Positions 1-13,800 are shown, numbered from the stretch's first letter. The stretch is DNA of 64,000 nucleotides from Thysanoteuthis rhombus (GCA_963457665.1 OY735219.1:24142685-24206684); one strand, 5' to 3'. Numbers and translations are program-made. Notes: generated from the sequence alone by a model not told the origin.

Positions 1-184
1 GTGCAGCTAGACCAAATTTGGCCAACCTACTCAATGGATTTTGGAAGAGGTATTAAAACAAAGTGTGGAGAAAAATATTTCTCAAAGGGTTCCTATTTAC
101 AATGTAACTATGATGCTGGAGTGGAACGTACTTTCCAACCATGTGTATTTAATCATCTTATTTCATATGTTTATTTACAGGGTG

Positions 185-242
185 TAAAGTGAAGGGAAAC
201 CCAGTCTCGAAGGGGTCAAAAGTAAAGGAGACTTTTTCTTCA
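185..242 (-). repeat. Partial copy of the 24.5-kb minisatellite unit
   Basis: This stretch carries AAGGGGTCAAAAGTAAAGGA followed by a short spacer and CTTTTTCTTC, preceded by AAGTGAAGGG. The reverse complement of the 39-bp unit at 24.5 kb contains the same blocks in the same order (AAGGGGTCARAAGTGAAGGG, then CTTTTTCTCCC). It therefore looks like about one and a half diverged units of that family lying outside the array. A tract resembling a splice acceptor (TTTATTTACAG, ending at 180) precedes it, but nothing else supports an exon here. Confidence 0.5.
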
Positions 243-3200
243 AATTGAAATTAAAGTTTTGAGAAACAAAGCATTTTTAAACATTTATGGATGGGCTGTA
301 TTCATAATATAACTATAATGCAAAACTGGACTGTTACTTCCAATTCAATGTATAGATAATAACCGAATAATCTGTCCATGGACAAGTATTCAGCTAGTTG
401 AAAATTATGTTTCTGTTCATGCAAAATGAGGTTGCTAGTACTTATTATTTGCACATGATATGTCCGTGGGTCATGAGGTTATTGCATGAAATTAAACTGG
501 GTTGCGATTGAAAAAGTTTGAAGAACTGTGCCCTTACTCATTCAAATTGGACTTGCTATGATCCCTCTATGAGTCTTACCATTAATTGAAATCTGATTTC
601 TCGACACACCCTAGTGACAAATCCCTTTCTCTTTTTTTCTTAATACCTTAATGTACCATAAGAAATAAAAGATCAAATTTTAATCCTTTCTTCTTGTCAT
701 TTCCTGCCTTTACCCAAAATACTAAGACATGTCTGGGAATAATTGCAAAATGTTGATGCGACTTACAAACAACGCATAAACATTGTTGATAATATCTAGC
801 AAATACCCATTGAATATAACAGGATCATTTGCATATGAATAAATTATACAAATATATATTTTAGTATAAATGTATTTATTGCAAGCAAAATGGGGATTGT
901 ATTTTCTTTCAATTCAAATTACAATAAAATTGAAGGAAGAAAATCTGTGAAACTGGGTCAAGTTCCCAAGAGAAATGGATTTGTGCTTTTTATTTTTACT
1001 GTCTGCCGAGTAGTAACAGTTGGGGGTGGTGAGTTGAAGTCTATGTTGACAGATAAGGTGACAGCCGGTGCGGTATTAGGTGGGGGGAATATCGGAAGAC
1101 AGTCTTGTTGTTGGTATCTCTTCTTTTCCTCTCTCTTTGAGATTTTTGAAAAGAATATATCATGAAAAATCCCCCCTCCCCTGTGACTGAACAGACTAAT
1201 GAACAAAACAAACCAACAAGTTTGATTTAGGTTTTTATGTGAAATAACAAGAACCGAAAGTTTGATGAGACACCACTTTTAGTTGAGATAGTTAAGACGC
1301 CGTTATTGCTTTATCACGTAACCTTGAATAGAGGATAGTTCTTAGTTAAGAAGGGTCTCCTCTAGGAACACCTTTCTATCAACTTACAAGTAAACCTGAC
1401 ATGAAACAGCTGAGAAAGAATGTGAGGATGGATAGACAGACCGACCTACCAACCCAGAGGCGAGGACACCACTAAAATGATTTTTTGAATCCTATTTCTT
1501 CTATCTTATGTCGGTTGCTTTTTCTTGCAATTTCGAGATTATCATTCTGTGGGCATTAGTCAGCAGTGTGGATCAATAATGAAAAATTAATCTTTTTTTT
1601 TTTTTTAATGTTTGAACTTGTTCTGGGATTTGATGATAAGTAACAGAAATAAGATAAACGGAAAAGTACTACTAGTTCTGTTAATGATAACCGACAATGC
1701 TTCATCTAATAAATATTAATACATCTTTATATTGCATTTGTCATCATCAAGTGTTACATATTATGACATCTGATTGTACTAAATTCAACTTGTTAATACT
1801 TATTGAAAAATTCACCGATATGTTTCTTTGCCACCTGTAAGTAGAGCATTCCTATAAAAACATTTTGTAGGCACAAATGGTATAACGCGAAGAAGCAATT
1901 ACCAGTAATTTACATGGGGAAAATCTCTTGAGTGTTCCCAGTTCCCAAATATAGGATGGTATGCCAGGCTGAGTGATTGGAGCTTGTTATGGTTGAGGAT
2001 ACAGGAGACTGGGTTTTAGAAGAAAATGGTAGAGTGTGTATGCTGCTTCTATAATGGCTTGCCGTAGAATAAAAGCTTTTGATTTTCGCTTTAAAAAAAA
2101 AAAAAAATGGCATAAAGTGAACTTCTTAAAAGCAGGGCCCAATTGTATTTGAATTCTATACAATGCTTTATTTAGAGAAACTAAAAAACATTACAGTGGA
2201 AGAGTCCATTGTTTCAAATGGTGGGTATAAGATATTTTAATCAGCAAAATTGCTACCTTCAAGTGGAACAGCCCATGGTTATGGACAGAGAACCAAGAAA
2301 ATATCACTGTATATTTTATCAGAATAGATAGTGCTCGTCATTCCAATATGAATTATCCTTTTGAAAAAAAAACACTCACCTATCAAGGTTGACCTGATAT
2401 GGTTAGTAGCAGATGTATGAAGGTCACTTTTGTTCTTTTAAGTACGTGTCAAATGGTGAGGTTGCAGTATTTTTATTAGTTTTCATCTAGTATGAAACTT
2501 ATGCGACTTGATTCAATTTCTGTGAACAAATTCAGTGCGTCTTTCTTATTGCATCACTTCATTTGTACACTAAACATCACTGCAACTTATCAATTATAAG
2601 ATGACTTAGATGTTTTCATTTATAGGATAGTTAAGATATTCAATATAGGTAAATCTGTTGGATTATTTATTTATTTTGAGGGGAAGAGGCTGTTGAATAT
2701 AAATATTTGTGATTAGCTTAATATAATCGGATTTCTCCTACTCGCTGCCTAGATGTGTTCAGTGATGAAGATTTGGGTTTAGTTGTACTTTTTAAATACA
2801 GGATCAATAATGTGGAATAAGGGTTGAGATCAGGTTTCAGAGAAAATAAACAACTTTTTTTTCTCCAGGTGGGAAAACTCAAGTCTTACTATTTTGTATT
2901 TTCTCAGGTTGAGGAAATTGCAAAAATTCCGTTTGAGCAAGTACTATGCGTCTTATCAGTACCCATTTGGAAAGGGTGAATGGCACCACTATGAAATTCT
3001 GTTGACATGAGAGAATATTCTGATTTCTGACATAAAAATTCAATTCTATTCTTTTTTTTTTTTTTTTTTTTTTTTAAATTGAAAATGACCCTGTCAATTC
3101 ATTTTGAGAAATTTACTCAGTAATTGTTGTTGGTTTCGTATCCAAAATTGTTTTTCAAATAGTCAATTGTCAACGCCTGTAGATTTTCCATGAGTCCAGC

Positions 3201-3683
3201 TAGTATATTATTTATTTCCTGAAAGGGAAGAAAAAAAATTACAGGCTTTCCTCCCAGGAAAATCGGACAGCTAGTATACTGTGACCACCTTTCAAGTTTG
3301 TATTATCTATGTTTCTGTGTAGATGTATCCCTACAAACTTTGATTGAGAAAAAAAAAAGAATCTATTTCCTGACATTTGCTGTGTAGTAACTTTCTCTTA
3401 ATTTAAAGTTAATTATGTTTTACTAGGGGTTCTTGAGTAAATTAAAGGATTTTCTTTTTAGTAGCCTTTTAGAATTTTTTTTTCCTGCACAGTTCATTGG
3501 CTAAAACTTGCTGTCTTTTCTCTGCATTCTTCATAGCTGACAACTTGAACTTGGTTTCTGAACTTGTTTTGTCATGAGAAATTTATTTATTATTTATTTC
3601 TGTTTATGATGTTAGATTTAAAAACAACTTACAGAAAGTAATTTCATTTGCTCTTTGACTTTTATCTGAGTATATGATGAACA

Positions 3684-3685
<2 letters not shown>
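243..3685. other. Non-coding AT-rich stretch
   Basis: No supported gene. Short frames on both strands (for example 890-1165 plus and 958-1206 minus) overlap one another and have no recognisable content. Around 1015-1100 there is a locally G-rich patch. Homopolymer T runs sit near 1588-1607 and 3053-3075, and an A run near 2092-2106. Confidence 0.6.

Positions 3686-3737
<52 letters not shown>
3686..3737. repeat. (AT)26 microsatellite
   Basis: An uninterrupted AT dinucleotide array of about 52 bp read directly from the sequence. It is the longest pure dinucleotide run in the window. Confidence 0.97.
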
Positions 3738-3740
<3 letters not shown>

Positions 3741-6149
3741 AATCCAACAGAAATCAATAGCAAAGAAATATTGGGCATCTTTATATTGAAAATGTACTTT
3801 TAGAAGTTGACCTCACAGTATTCACTTTTTCACAAGTAAAATATATGAAGATAGAACATACAAAATGTTACCACTTAATATTAGTAACCTAATACATAAT
3901 TACATAACTCTCAAGTATGAAAATATATTTAACATGACTGAATTAGTATTGTATACGGTATCATTCTGTCCATCTTCTCTCTATAATTTTGAAAACAAGA
4001 TCCTTTTTTAATGTTTTCATTTTACTGTATTAAAGTTATAGGAAAATTCACTTGAAAAAATAATTTATTTTCCAGAGACCATTTTGTAAAGGTGGACACA
4101 TTTTTAATATAATAAAGATTGATCATAAATATGTTGTGTGACCTGTCAAAATTTCGGCTAACAACATGAATTACATATTACAATATTTTCAGAAATACAG
4201 GTGCAATTGAAATATTTGTATAAATATTGTAAACCTTTTTAATGAATTTTGGAAATACCAGACAAAACCTACTCATTGTGAATATTTTTCTGGCCATGTG
4301 AAAATCGGGAATATTTGAAATTGTCTTTCTTGTCCATTACTGCTCGAAGTGACCAAAAAATGGCAGATCCAGCAAAGCTTCAGGTCTCTCACTCTACCCT
4401 CTTTACTTACATACTCGGTGTTGGCAGTATTCAATAATAACTCACACCTCTTATGACCCCAAGATTATTTTGCTTTCTTACTTTATCCATTACAGGCCTC
4501 TAAACAAAGAGGTATAAAAAAGAAACATGGTATTAAGTTTCTCTGAAATTAGAGCTGATGTAGAAGTTTGAGATTGGTGCGGTAGTTTCATGGGTGGGCG
4601 ATATATATGGTGTTGAGAAACAAACATAGTGTGATAAAAGACAAACTAAGGCAGTATGCTCTGAAATACAGTGTAGATTCGACCCTATATAAACAAAATT
4701 AGTCTTATTTCTTATATTTATAATTTTATATTCTCTTACTATGCTAATTATGTTAATGTTGCTCGTCTTGGGTTATTTTTTTTTAAAATTTGGCTTTTCT
4801 TTCTTTTTCTCTTTCCTAATACATAATTCGGTTACACTGGACAATTAATGTTAAGAGACATGTACTTCCCCCTATTAGTTCATTATTAAGAGGGTTTACA
4901 GTTGTAAGTTTACACTCTTTGGGGAGTTTGAGAATACTGTAATGAAAATTGTTAATTTTTAAAAATTTTTTCATTTATTTATTTATCTATTTTTTATTTA
5001 TTCATTTTATTTCTTTTTTATTGGCTCTATTCTGGCTCATACAATTTAATATTTGCTCTAGAATGGCTAGGAGTCCCATTTGTTAGATGGATGAAAAAAA
5101 AATATAAACATCAAGCAAGATACAATCTCTGAAATTTTGATGTGGTTCACCTCTGTACCTGATATTTTCATCGTTTAAGTTCATGAATTTGTCTTTTGTG
5201 TAAGACAAATTACTTGCATTCTTCTAATTAATTGTACATTATGAACTACTTTGTTAGGAACAATAATTGTCATAGTGATTTTAATGAAGTGCTAGAGTGT
5301 TGTCATTATAATTAACTGTACAAAACCCTCCTCACCAACTCTCCATACAATGATTGGCTTTAATACATAACTATCTGGGTTATACCAGTATAGCAGGGTT
5401 TTGGAAACTTTAATAATTGCTATCTGTGTGCTAAAATGCTAGCACTTAGTATTGCTGTTGTGTTTCTGCTTCCACTTAATGTTGCTTTCTTTTGGAAAAC
5501 AGGTTTATAACTGATGCTTTTTTAAATGACAAAATCTTATAAAAACACTTTTTCACAAGGCCTTTACTTTTGATTGAATCAGCCATTTGTAAACTGGACA
5601 TGTTTTTCTATTTTTGTATCCAGGCCCTTAGCCAGAGAAAATGTTAGTATAAATCATCATAGTGTTAAATGGTGGGATATCGACTAAACACAATATATCA
5701 GTATGTTTTCAAACATAGTTTAAGATTGAGCAATACCATTTATACTGATATAATCACATTGGTGCCAATTTAGATATTTCAGAGCTTTTTTTCTGTCTCG
5801 GGCTCTCCTGTCCCCATCTCAAATTGTCCGCACAATCTGGCGCCCCACTCTCCCTCTCCGTCTATGTTTGTACCGAACCCACCTTTCTCTCATTCGCAGT
5901 TCCTTCAACTGTCTACTATAACTATTTTTTGTTCTGTGTATATCTTTATTTTTTGTTTCTTGTCAGAGTATTCTGTGTTTTTGTTATTGTTGAAAAAGCA
6001 GCATTCTCTGAGATATGCCTATTTCTTATTTATTTTATTTATTGTTATTTTGGTTTCTATTTGTTTTGATAAAAAGATTCTGTGAAATCTCACGCGACTT
6101 GCGATTGAACATTGGTAAATACCAGGATATATATTGTATGTCAGTATTC
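3738..6149. other. Non-coding AT-rich stretch
   Basis: No supported gene. It holds simple TTTA/TTTC-rich low-complexity sequence near 4970-5030. A T-rich segment at 5930-6070 generates three overlapping short frames with hydrophobic translations caused by composition. Confidence 0.6.
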
Positions 6150-6660
6150 AGCCTGACAATCATCATCCGTCTTTGGACATGGACCTTCCCCAGGATTTGC
6201 CATACCTCTCTATCATGGGCATCTCGGAGTCAATACTCTCTGAAGATGTCTAGTTTGTCTCTCCAGTTGTGATGTCCATTGGTTGTCTACCATTCTTGCA
6301 ACATGACCAGCCCATTGCCACTCGAGTTTTTCTATTGGATCTTATGATGTCTCAGACTCCTTTTTTTTTCATCCTTGATATACTATGCTGTATTGTTATC
6401 TCTCCATGTGAGGTTGAGTAGGATTCTCTCATGTGCACGTTGCATGGTTCTCAGTTTGCGGGTCTGTCTCTTGGTTAGGTTCTATGTTTCAGCTGCATAG
6501 TTGATTATCGGGAGGATGCATTGGTTTGTATACCCTTCTTTTTAGGACAAATGGGACTTTCTTGTTCTTGAAGGTTGAGCTTGCTCTGACATCCTAGAAT
6601 GATTCTTCACTTGATTTCCTATTCTTATGAGGATTTCATGGAGATTCATTCCTAGTATTA
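6150..6660 (-). mobile_element. RTE-type LINE 3' fragment (inverted, decayed)
   Basis: Read on the minus strand, this segment aligns by eye with the C-terminal part of the LINE at 29.69-30.57 kb. It contains the coding blocks for KRRVYKP, for an AAET motif followed by NLTKRQTRKLRTMQRAHER, then WQWAGHVARM, then DNQWTSQL, and ends in a GATGATGATTG tail at about 6157-6168. Frameshifts and stops interrupt it, and a block near the end has been lost relative to the 26.95-kb copy (the IPRDH segment is missing). These motifs are typical of the region after the reverse-transcriptase domain of RTE-clade LINEs. It is a 5'-truncated dead copy. Confidence 0.8.
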
Positions 6661-8068
6661 AATATAATCAAGCAAATTGAAAACCCAGCCATATTTTATT
6701 ATTCGGCCTGTGATTTGGTCTTTATTACCAAAGCAGGAAATTGTGAGAAGATGCATTGTAAAAACACTTGAACAAATCTTAGTTTCAGCTGATACATAAG
6801 GCATAAAAAGGGTCTGTCCAAAAAATGTGTTGGAGAAAATCAGGTTTCAGTTATGACTTACATGAAGTACTTATCAAAAGAGTAGGAGCTTTTGTCTCTT
6901 CCTTTCAGCAGATACATCAGTTGTCCTGGTATTCTAAGAGATATATCATTAGGAAAAACAGCTGGTTAGGAAGTCTGAACAGGCATGTCTGTTTAAACCA
7001 GAACAAGTATTCTTTAAATAAGAAGCATAAAAACAGTAGAGTCTTAGTATATTGACCATCCCTAAACAACCTCATGATCACTTGAAAAAAAAAAAAAAAA
7101 TGGTGGGTGGTTTTACACTATGATTTTATCTCTTCATCAGCTTCTGAATACAAAACATCATTACTATTCCCACTTCTTCAGAAACCTTGATTATCTGAAT
7201 GAGACGGATGTGGAATGTTGTATTAGGTAACCAGTCCGATCAGAAAAAATTTATAGGACCTTGCGGTCTATTCGAATCATCCTAAATTTAGATAATTGAT
7301 GTTACTCTGGATATTGAAAAATCCCTGCTAGAATAAGTTTTTCATTTATTAGGGCTGGTTTGTCCCAAGAAAAACCTCCTTTATGATTTTTCTTATTTCA
7401 TTCTTTTTGATATTACAAGCTTGGTTGTGTTGGGGTCACTCATTAGAATCTAGAAGATCTACAGAACAGAATTCATTTCTCCGTACAATATTATTCCAAA
7501 ACTTTGTATCCCATTTCAACTACTTTATTAGTTAGAAGTTCAATGTTTACAAAAAAAAATAAAATAAGATAAAACACCTAACTTTGAGAAGGACAGAATG
7601 CTACAAGGAACACCATTTCCAGATTGAAAGTCTTTTTCTTGAATCTATCAGTTTTCTCACCTGATAATAGGTATTCAAAAACAATTTGTTAGTTTGGTGA
7701 AATAAAATCTATTTTATTCATTGTATCAAAGAAATCTGACTGTCATTTTTGTTGTTTGACTTTTCATCAATTTTTGTGTTCATCTTAGTATGACTCCTCG
7801 GGTTTTTGATGAGGTAAACTTGTTTCAATATGGAAGCCAAGTCAACTCAAGAGTTTGACTATCATTAAAGCAGTAAGTAGTTGCTTAGTATGGATTTGAA
7901 ATGGTACTCAAAGTAACTGGAGCATTATTTTTTTTTTTTTTTAATATAGCTACTTTGAAGAAAATCTTCTTTTGATTAAAAACATCTATTGTTGCAACCC
8001 TGGCAATTCAAATTGTAATTCACATTTCTATACTGCAGAGAGTATTTCTGACTGAATTATTGAGTGAC
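6661..8068. other. Non-coding AT-rich stretch
   Basis: No supported gene. There is an A run near 7083-7100 and a T run near 7927-7943. The 76-codon frame at 6825-7055 has no recognisable domain and no splice context that I can support. Confidence 0.55.
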
Positions 8069-8288
8069 TGCTTTTTTTTTTAAACCCCCCCCCCCCAATA
8101 TATTTTTAGTAGGGTGTTCAATTTGCAATGCAAGCTCAAGCCCGGCAGCATTCACATTTGTTTTTTTGAAAATTCAGACTTAGCGTCTGTGATCAAGACT
8201 TGAGAAAAATATCCTATTCATTGATCACCCATTTTAAAAAAATTTTAATTGTTCATCCCTAATATAGCATGTTGGTCATGTAATATTA
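8069..8288 (+). repeat. ~390-bp dispersed repeat, copy A (partial)
   Basis: It shares ordered blocks with copies at 10.55, 46.62 and 59.40 kb: TTTTTAGTAGGGTGTTCAAT, then TTGCAATGCAAG, then GCAGCATTCACA, then TTTGAAAATTCAGACTT, then TTCATTGATCACCCATTT, then CATGTTGGTCATGT. The 5' block (GGAGCTAG...CTGAAAATT) and the 3' end (TTCTATTGAGTGACT) are missing or unrecognisable. The copy starts beside a poly-T/poly-C tract at 8070-8096. The family type is not identified. Confidence 0.7.
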
Positions 8289-9703
8289 TTTTTAATTTAT
8301 CATTAGATGATACTTTATATCCACCATTATTGATTTTTAACTAGTTTTTTTTTTTTTTTTTAATTTTTTTAACCATGATTACAGTTGCTTTTTATCACAA
8401 TTTCTCAGACTGTCATTCTGTGATCATTAGTAAACATTGTATCTCGGAAATAAAATAAAGCTTTGGTGAAACTTGAACACACATTCTGTTTTCTTCAGGA
8501 ACCTTATCTTAGCACAGCTCCGAGAATTTGCAATAAGAAACAATTGATAAGAAAAAATTAATGACTCTTAATCAATACTTTCAATTGATATACTAATAAA
8601 ATACTGGAATAACTTGAATAGTGTTGTTTTGATGTAGTATGGTAAAAATATTTCTGTACAAATTGATGTAACTAAGTACAAGCTGGAAAAAAAAAAACCA
8701 CATTTAATTATCATAAGACCTTGAACAGAATGGTTTTGAACAGTACAGAAAATTTTGGAACAAATGAACTGCAATAATCAAGATATACCTGAAATTTATT
8801 GTTTTTGATAATCGATTAAAATCAAATAATCTCATTTTGCTTCAAAAACAGAATTTGTAAGCAAACTAAATTATGGATGTTGGTATTTAAGTTACAGATT
8901 TGACACAAACGCTTGATAAGAACTGTGTCTATTTTATATTTTGATTTTTGCTAGAAGGCCCTTATATGCCATTGGTTCTGATATGGTTTGAAAAAATGAA
9001 TTAGACTTGAAAGATATTTGCAGCCATTGAATCATTGCTGTAGGTGCAAAGTAATCTGTAACCTTCCACCAACCGATTCACTGCATTTGATCAGGGGATA
9101 ATATGCAAGTATACCAATAGGTGTAATCTTTCTAGCACAGAAGAAGGAACTGTGGCTTACTTTGTGATAATGTTCCTTGAGGGAAAGTCATGAATCCACC
9201 TTTCTTTGCACACTGTCTAGATATCTTGCTATGGGACAAAGATCCATGATGATTAACAGAAGAAAATACTGTTAAGCCATGGATTCTTCCCTGCTGTTGA
9301 TACCATATAACCCAGTACTACCTGTCATATGATTCTTAATTTGAAGAAGTCATAGACATTATGAAATAACCCAACTTGCCTCTCAGAGATGTCATGACGT
9401 CTATCGTGACACTTCAATGACTTTTTAGTAATGGGAATGAATCACCCATAAATAATAAAAAAACTTTTCAAAATTTATTATGATTATATATTTATTAGAT
9501 TAAGTATTGTGAATCATTAACTTTTATACTACAATTTAACTTGATTTCAAATGGTGTTGCTTCTTATTGCAACTGAATTCGGGACAGTTTCCCCATCGTG
9601 GATCTGAATGAGGAATAAGTTCCCAATGAGAATGGTACTTACAACCCTCTATGCCAAACTATGGGATGAGTTTGAAAATTTGATTCGGACTTGCGCTTGC
9701 CAT
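8289..9703. other. Non-coding AT-rich stretch
   Basis: Nothing coding is supported. A T run lies near 8346-8362. The rest is unique-looking AT-rich sequence. Confidence 0.55.
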
Positions 9704-9796
9704 TAGTTCCTTTAGCTCGGTGGTAAGAGCAGTCTGTGCATTAACAGAGCCAATCTCTAGCATAAAGGTTTATGAGTTAGATTCTTAGTGGAAACT
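9704..9796 (+). repeat. tRNA-like SINE head
   Basis: TTTAGCTCGGTGGTAAGAGC (about 9711-9730) is a near-consensus RNA polymerase III A box embedded in a tRNA D-arm. A B-box-like GAGTTAGATTCTTA lies about 64 bases downstream (9774-9787). The outer ends GTTCC and GGAAAC can pair imperfectly, as in an acceptor stem. The anticodon arm and T-arm pairing are too poor for a working tRNA, so this is a tRNA-derived SINE head or tRNA pseudogene. Confidence 0.55.
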
Positions 9797-10087
9797 TATA
9801 CTTTATTCTGATCTGTGCTGTTTATTTATTTACTCGGCTGTCCTGAATTAAGTTGCGATAAAAAAAGAACTCAAGTTGAGATGAAGGCAGGTTACACAAA
9901 AGTTGATAATGAATTTTTTTTTTTTTTTTTTTTTTTTTTCTCCAAGACTTTAAAGATCGTAAATTTTTGAGTTAATTACGAATAGCCAACTAAATCACAA
10001 TGTCTGTTTTTGTCTTGTTAGGATATTTTATTTGAAAAATACACTTAATTAAGAATCTATTTCAGTTACACTTTTAAAAATGAGCTA
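9797..10087. other. Non-coding stretch with a long poly-T
   Basis: A run of about 27 T lies at 9913-9939. On the minus strand it could be the A-tail of an unrecognised retroposed copy. No gene is seen. Confidence 0.5.
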
Positions 10088-10245
10088 TCTTTGTTGTCTT
10101 TTTGTTTATTTTTTTGTTGTCTTTTTGTTTATTTTTTTGTTTATTTTTGTTGTCTTTTTGTTTATTTTTGTTGTCTTTTTGTTTATTTTTTTGTTGTCTT
10201 TTTGTTTATTTTTTTGTTGTCTTTTTCTTCTTTTTTTTTTTTTTA
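10088..10245. repeat. T-rich minisatellite
   Basis: An imperfect tandem array of a TTGTTGTCTTTTTGTTTATT-like unit, with units of about 24-31 bp that differ in the length of the T run and in an extra TTGTTTA block. About six units are visible. The array produces a plus-strand open frame rich in Phe, Leu and Cys at 10102-10311, which is a by-product of the repeat. Confidence 0.9.
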
Positions 10246-10550
10246 ATGAGTAATCTACTAACTTTTTTTTTTCTATATTTTCAGGTAAGTTTCATCTCAA
10301 GAATTCCATAACAGCTGATTTGAAGGTAACCAAAAAACTGAAGTTTCGCAATTCTATACAATTTTTCACAACTTGTTTTAGCAGATGTTGAAACACATTC
10401 TAACTGGTAGTTTCAAATTTTTTTTTTCCATTAACTCTTTAGTGAAAAACATTCAACTTTGACTTTCCTTTAATAATGCTAATTGAAAATTTGAAACTGT
10501 CAACATAGCCAGCTAGACCTCTTTAAAAGCTTAAGAAACCTACATATGTA

Positions 10551-10893
10551 TCATATGTGCAGGCCACACCAATGGAGCTAGAGGACTGAAAATTTAAATA
10601 TTCACACTTCATTGTCCAGAAAAAAAATGCCCTCCCCCCCATAATCAGTTTTTTATTGGGGAGCTCAATTTGCAATGTAAATTTATATGTAAATTTATAC
10701 ATAGTTGGTCCCTGCATTTATGCTTGTTTTTGAAAATTTGGATGTTCTAGTGATTCAACAAAAGGTGAGAGTATTGAATTATTCATTGATTACCCATTTT
10801 TTTCCAATTTTTTTAATTGATCACCGTAAACACAACATGCTGCCAAAGGATGTTGGCCATGTGACAGTTTCTATTGAGTGACTAACAAAACCT
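10551..10893 (+). repeat. ~390-bp dispersed repeat, copy B
   Basis: The fullest short copy of the family. It begins near ATGTGCAGGCCACACCAATG, continues with GAGCTAG and CTGAAAATTTAAATATTC, then GGGGAGCTCAATTTGCAATG, GGTCCCTGCATTTATGC, TTCATTGATTACCC, CATGCTGCCAAAGGATGTTG, and ends with ACAGTTTCTATTGAGTGACT. Copy C matches it over the 3' half almost base for base. There is no tRNA-like promoter and no clear terminal inverted repeat, so the element class is undecided. Confidence 0.8.
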
Positions 10894-13800
10894 ATTTGTA
10901 TTTCATACAAAAATTAAAAAAAATTTGCTGAAAGCCAGTTAGCATTAATCAAGAAGATTATATTGGATAAAAAGAATTCCCATTTAAAAATAAAGTATTG
11001 TGAAAATTGATATCTTGAGACTGTCTAGTTTAAATCGCTCTGCAGATACTATGAAAATTTAACATCTATTTTAAAAATTTTTTAACAATGTTGAAATTGT
11101 AGAAGCATAAATTCTTCATCAGAACCTTAATTTTTGTCTTCCTAAAGGTACTTTTTTTCTAGAAAGCTATTAAATTGTGAAAATTGGATCAACATATAGT
11201 CTGGATCATTAGAGTTAGTCAGTGATAAAATATAAATTATCTCATACATAGATGTGCTTTTATAAGTGTGCTTCAATGCATTTTTCGATTTATCAATTTT
11301 GAGTGAGGTGATCAAGAAAAAACGGTTGCAGTTACACTATTGATTAATAATTAATGATCATATATTCAATGTATTACATTCAAATTGTAGTAATATCTTG
11401 AAAACTATGTTATTCTTTTAATATCATGGTCATTGTACCCTAAAACAAAACAGCCTAAGAACATGTATTTTTTTATGAAGATTATCCCCTTAAAATCCAT
11501 ACAAAAAAAAAGCCCTATGTGCCATACCGTGTTATGATTTGCTTTGAAGCTGATTTCATATCTCTGGATGATTCTGAGATGATTTCATTGCCTGAAAGTG
11601 AGTTGATGTCATTGGTTGAGGCAGAGTTTTCCAATGTTTGCATCAATTTTTCTGAGATACAGTCCCGAACAATTGTTAATTCATACCTGTCTGATTGTAG
11701 CAGTGGCTTATCTATTAATATTTGTGAGCATTAGTCTAGAGCTGCCCGCTTGCTTTGGAATTCATAATAGGTGCAGACATGAATTTCTTCCCAGTTATTA
11801 TGAGTGTTCCAATACTTATTGCCAAGCTTCCTGCAGTTATACACCTCAATGCATTCCATGCGACCACATGTACATGATATATTTTGCAGATTCATTTTTT
11901 CATTGATTTTACTACATCTTTGGCGATAAAGCCCTTGCCAAGGCTGGTAAGGTTAGAGCAATATGTTTTCAGAACACCTCCTAGGCTGTTTTCTTAGTTT
12001 GTCTAAATTCAGTGGTCACAGTTTTGCAGCCAGTGATGGCATGTAAAGCAAGTGTTCACTTGATCATCACATACACAAATCATAAGAAATACTTTGGAGC
12101 CTTTGACGTTCTAGTTTTCATGTAAAAAAAAATTTGACCTTACACTTTCTAAAATCAAATTAGGTTGGATTCAAAAATTACCCCCCTTGCACCTCATCAT
12201 CTAAGAATAACATTGACTTTTACAAGGTTAATTCTCCTGTTATAGTTTTCTTTGGAACAGTGGCATAAGTGACCTGCCCCTGTTTTCAAACAAATATAGA
12301 TGGTAGCTATCATAACTGATTGTGTCCAACAAAGATCGCCCCCAGACACCTACAGATTTTTGACACCAATTAGGTCCTCCTTGTCAAAAATATACCCACT
12401 CATCACCAAAAGAGTTGTGTTCAAAAAATGATCCAAGGTTGGGGTAAAGAAGTCTGCACAAAACTCTACATAATGATATTACCTCATCCAAAAAATTCAG
12501 ATAGAATGAAATTAACCAAGAAAATCAAGTAGACTTAGAAAATCTTTGGCAAAAATCAACTTAGGGATCAATATCATGTTATTTTTTTTTTTTTCTCAAA
12601 TTATTTGCATTTATATCACATAAATGAGGCATTGAATTTTCTACTTCATGAAGGCCTCTTCTTGTGATTATCTTAGTTACTTTTCTTGCATCAGATTTCG
12701 GAAAGGATATTGCTTGAATTTATCACAGCCAATGCTTTTAGTCATTGCACTTTGCTGCTCCTCCTCCTTCTCCTTTCCTTTCTTCCAAAAAATTCCATTC
12801 TGTTGTCAGGTCTCATCAATATTGTCATCTGTTCCACTTGTCTGAATTAGTTATACAAACACAGAAACTTTTCTATTAAGGAATTTTTTGAATATGGTAT
12901 TGAAGAATATTTTTGTTATCAGATTAATCTGACGAAAACCATATAATGAAACAAATTTTTGTTAGTTATATGCTTCTTTCACTTGATATTCCAAGGTGAG
13001 CACTATTTGCTACAGTGTTGCAAAATAGCACTTAGCCCTGATTTCCTGGCATCAAATAGGCGTGTGGTGTAGCTGCTACACCATCAGTCCATTTGGTGAC
13101 ACAACCCCCATCCCCCCTTTTGTATCTTTGACTCACACTGGCTATTAATTAATGAACAAAACTTTCTTTTTAATTGATTTTTTTCCCCCTTGACAGCTCA
13201 AATACAGTGTATCATCTAAAGGTCCTGAGGCTAAGGATTAAGTAATTCATGTAGATATGTAAATATTTTGTTTTTAGATACTGAAGTTTGATGTACTTTG
13301 TAATGTATTGTAGTAATTTTGGTGGTACTGGTTGAACCTTTTTAATCCAGCGAGCTTGGGACCAGGCCATTACCAGACTACAGGAAATAATCTTTAAGAC
13401 CCCCTTTTTTTTTCCTCAAAAAATTTCAAAGTGTGCTTTTTTTTTTTTTTTTTTTCCTTTTCTTTTTTTAAATCCTTATAGATGATCCTACCCCATAGTA
13501 CTCGTACAAACTTGGTGCAGAACTAATCCTTTTAGTTACTCTAACTTTCAAGCAGAGATAATGTTTGTAAACTTTTAAGCCCAAGCACCATTTTCTACTT
13601 GTCGTAGTCGCTTGGCTGACATCCTGAAGGGCTAAAAATACAGCTGAATATATGAAATCAACAGGACTGTGTCGCCAGAACACTCAGCTGCAGTGTAAAC
13701 AAAGTTGGGCACGATAACACTTCTAATAGCGCTGCCCTGGTGGCAGATTCAAAAACTAATGGCAGTATATTCAAAATGTGCCGTACCATTGGAGTTGCCG

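Noticed and set aside
1-192. Exon ending with a splice-acceptor-like TTTATTTACAG
   Set aside because: The frame is cut by the window edge, its translation is not recognisable, and the sequence after the acceptor is a repeat fragment.
10102-10311. Hydrophobic Phe/Leu/Cys-rich protein
   Set aside because: Pure by-product of a T-rich minisatellite.
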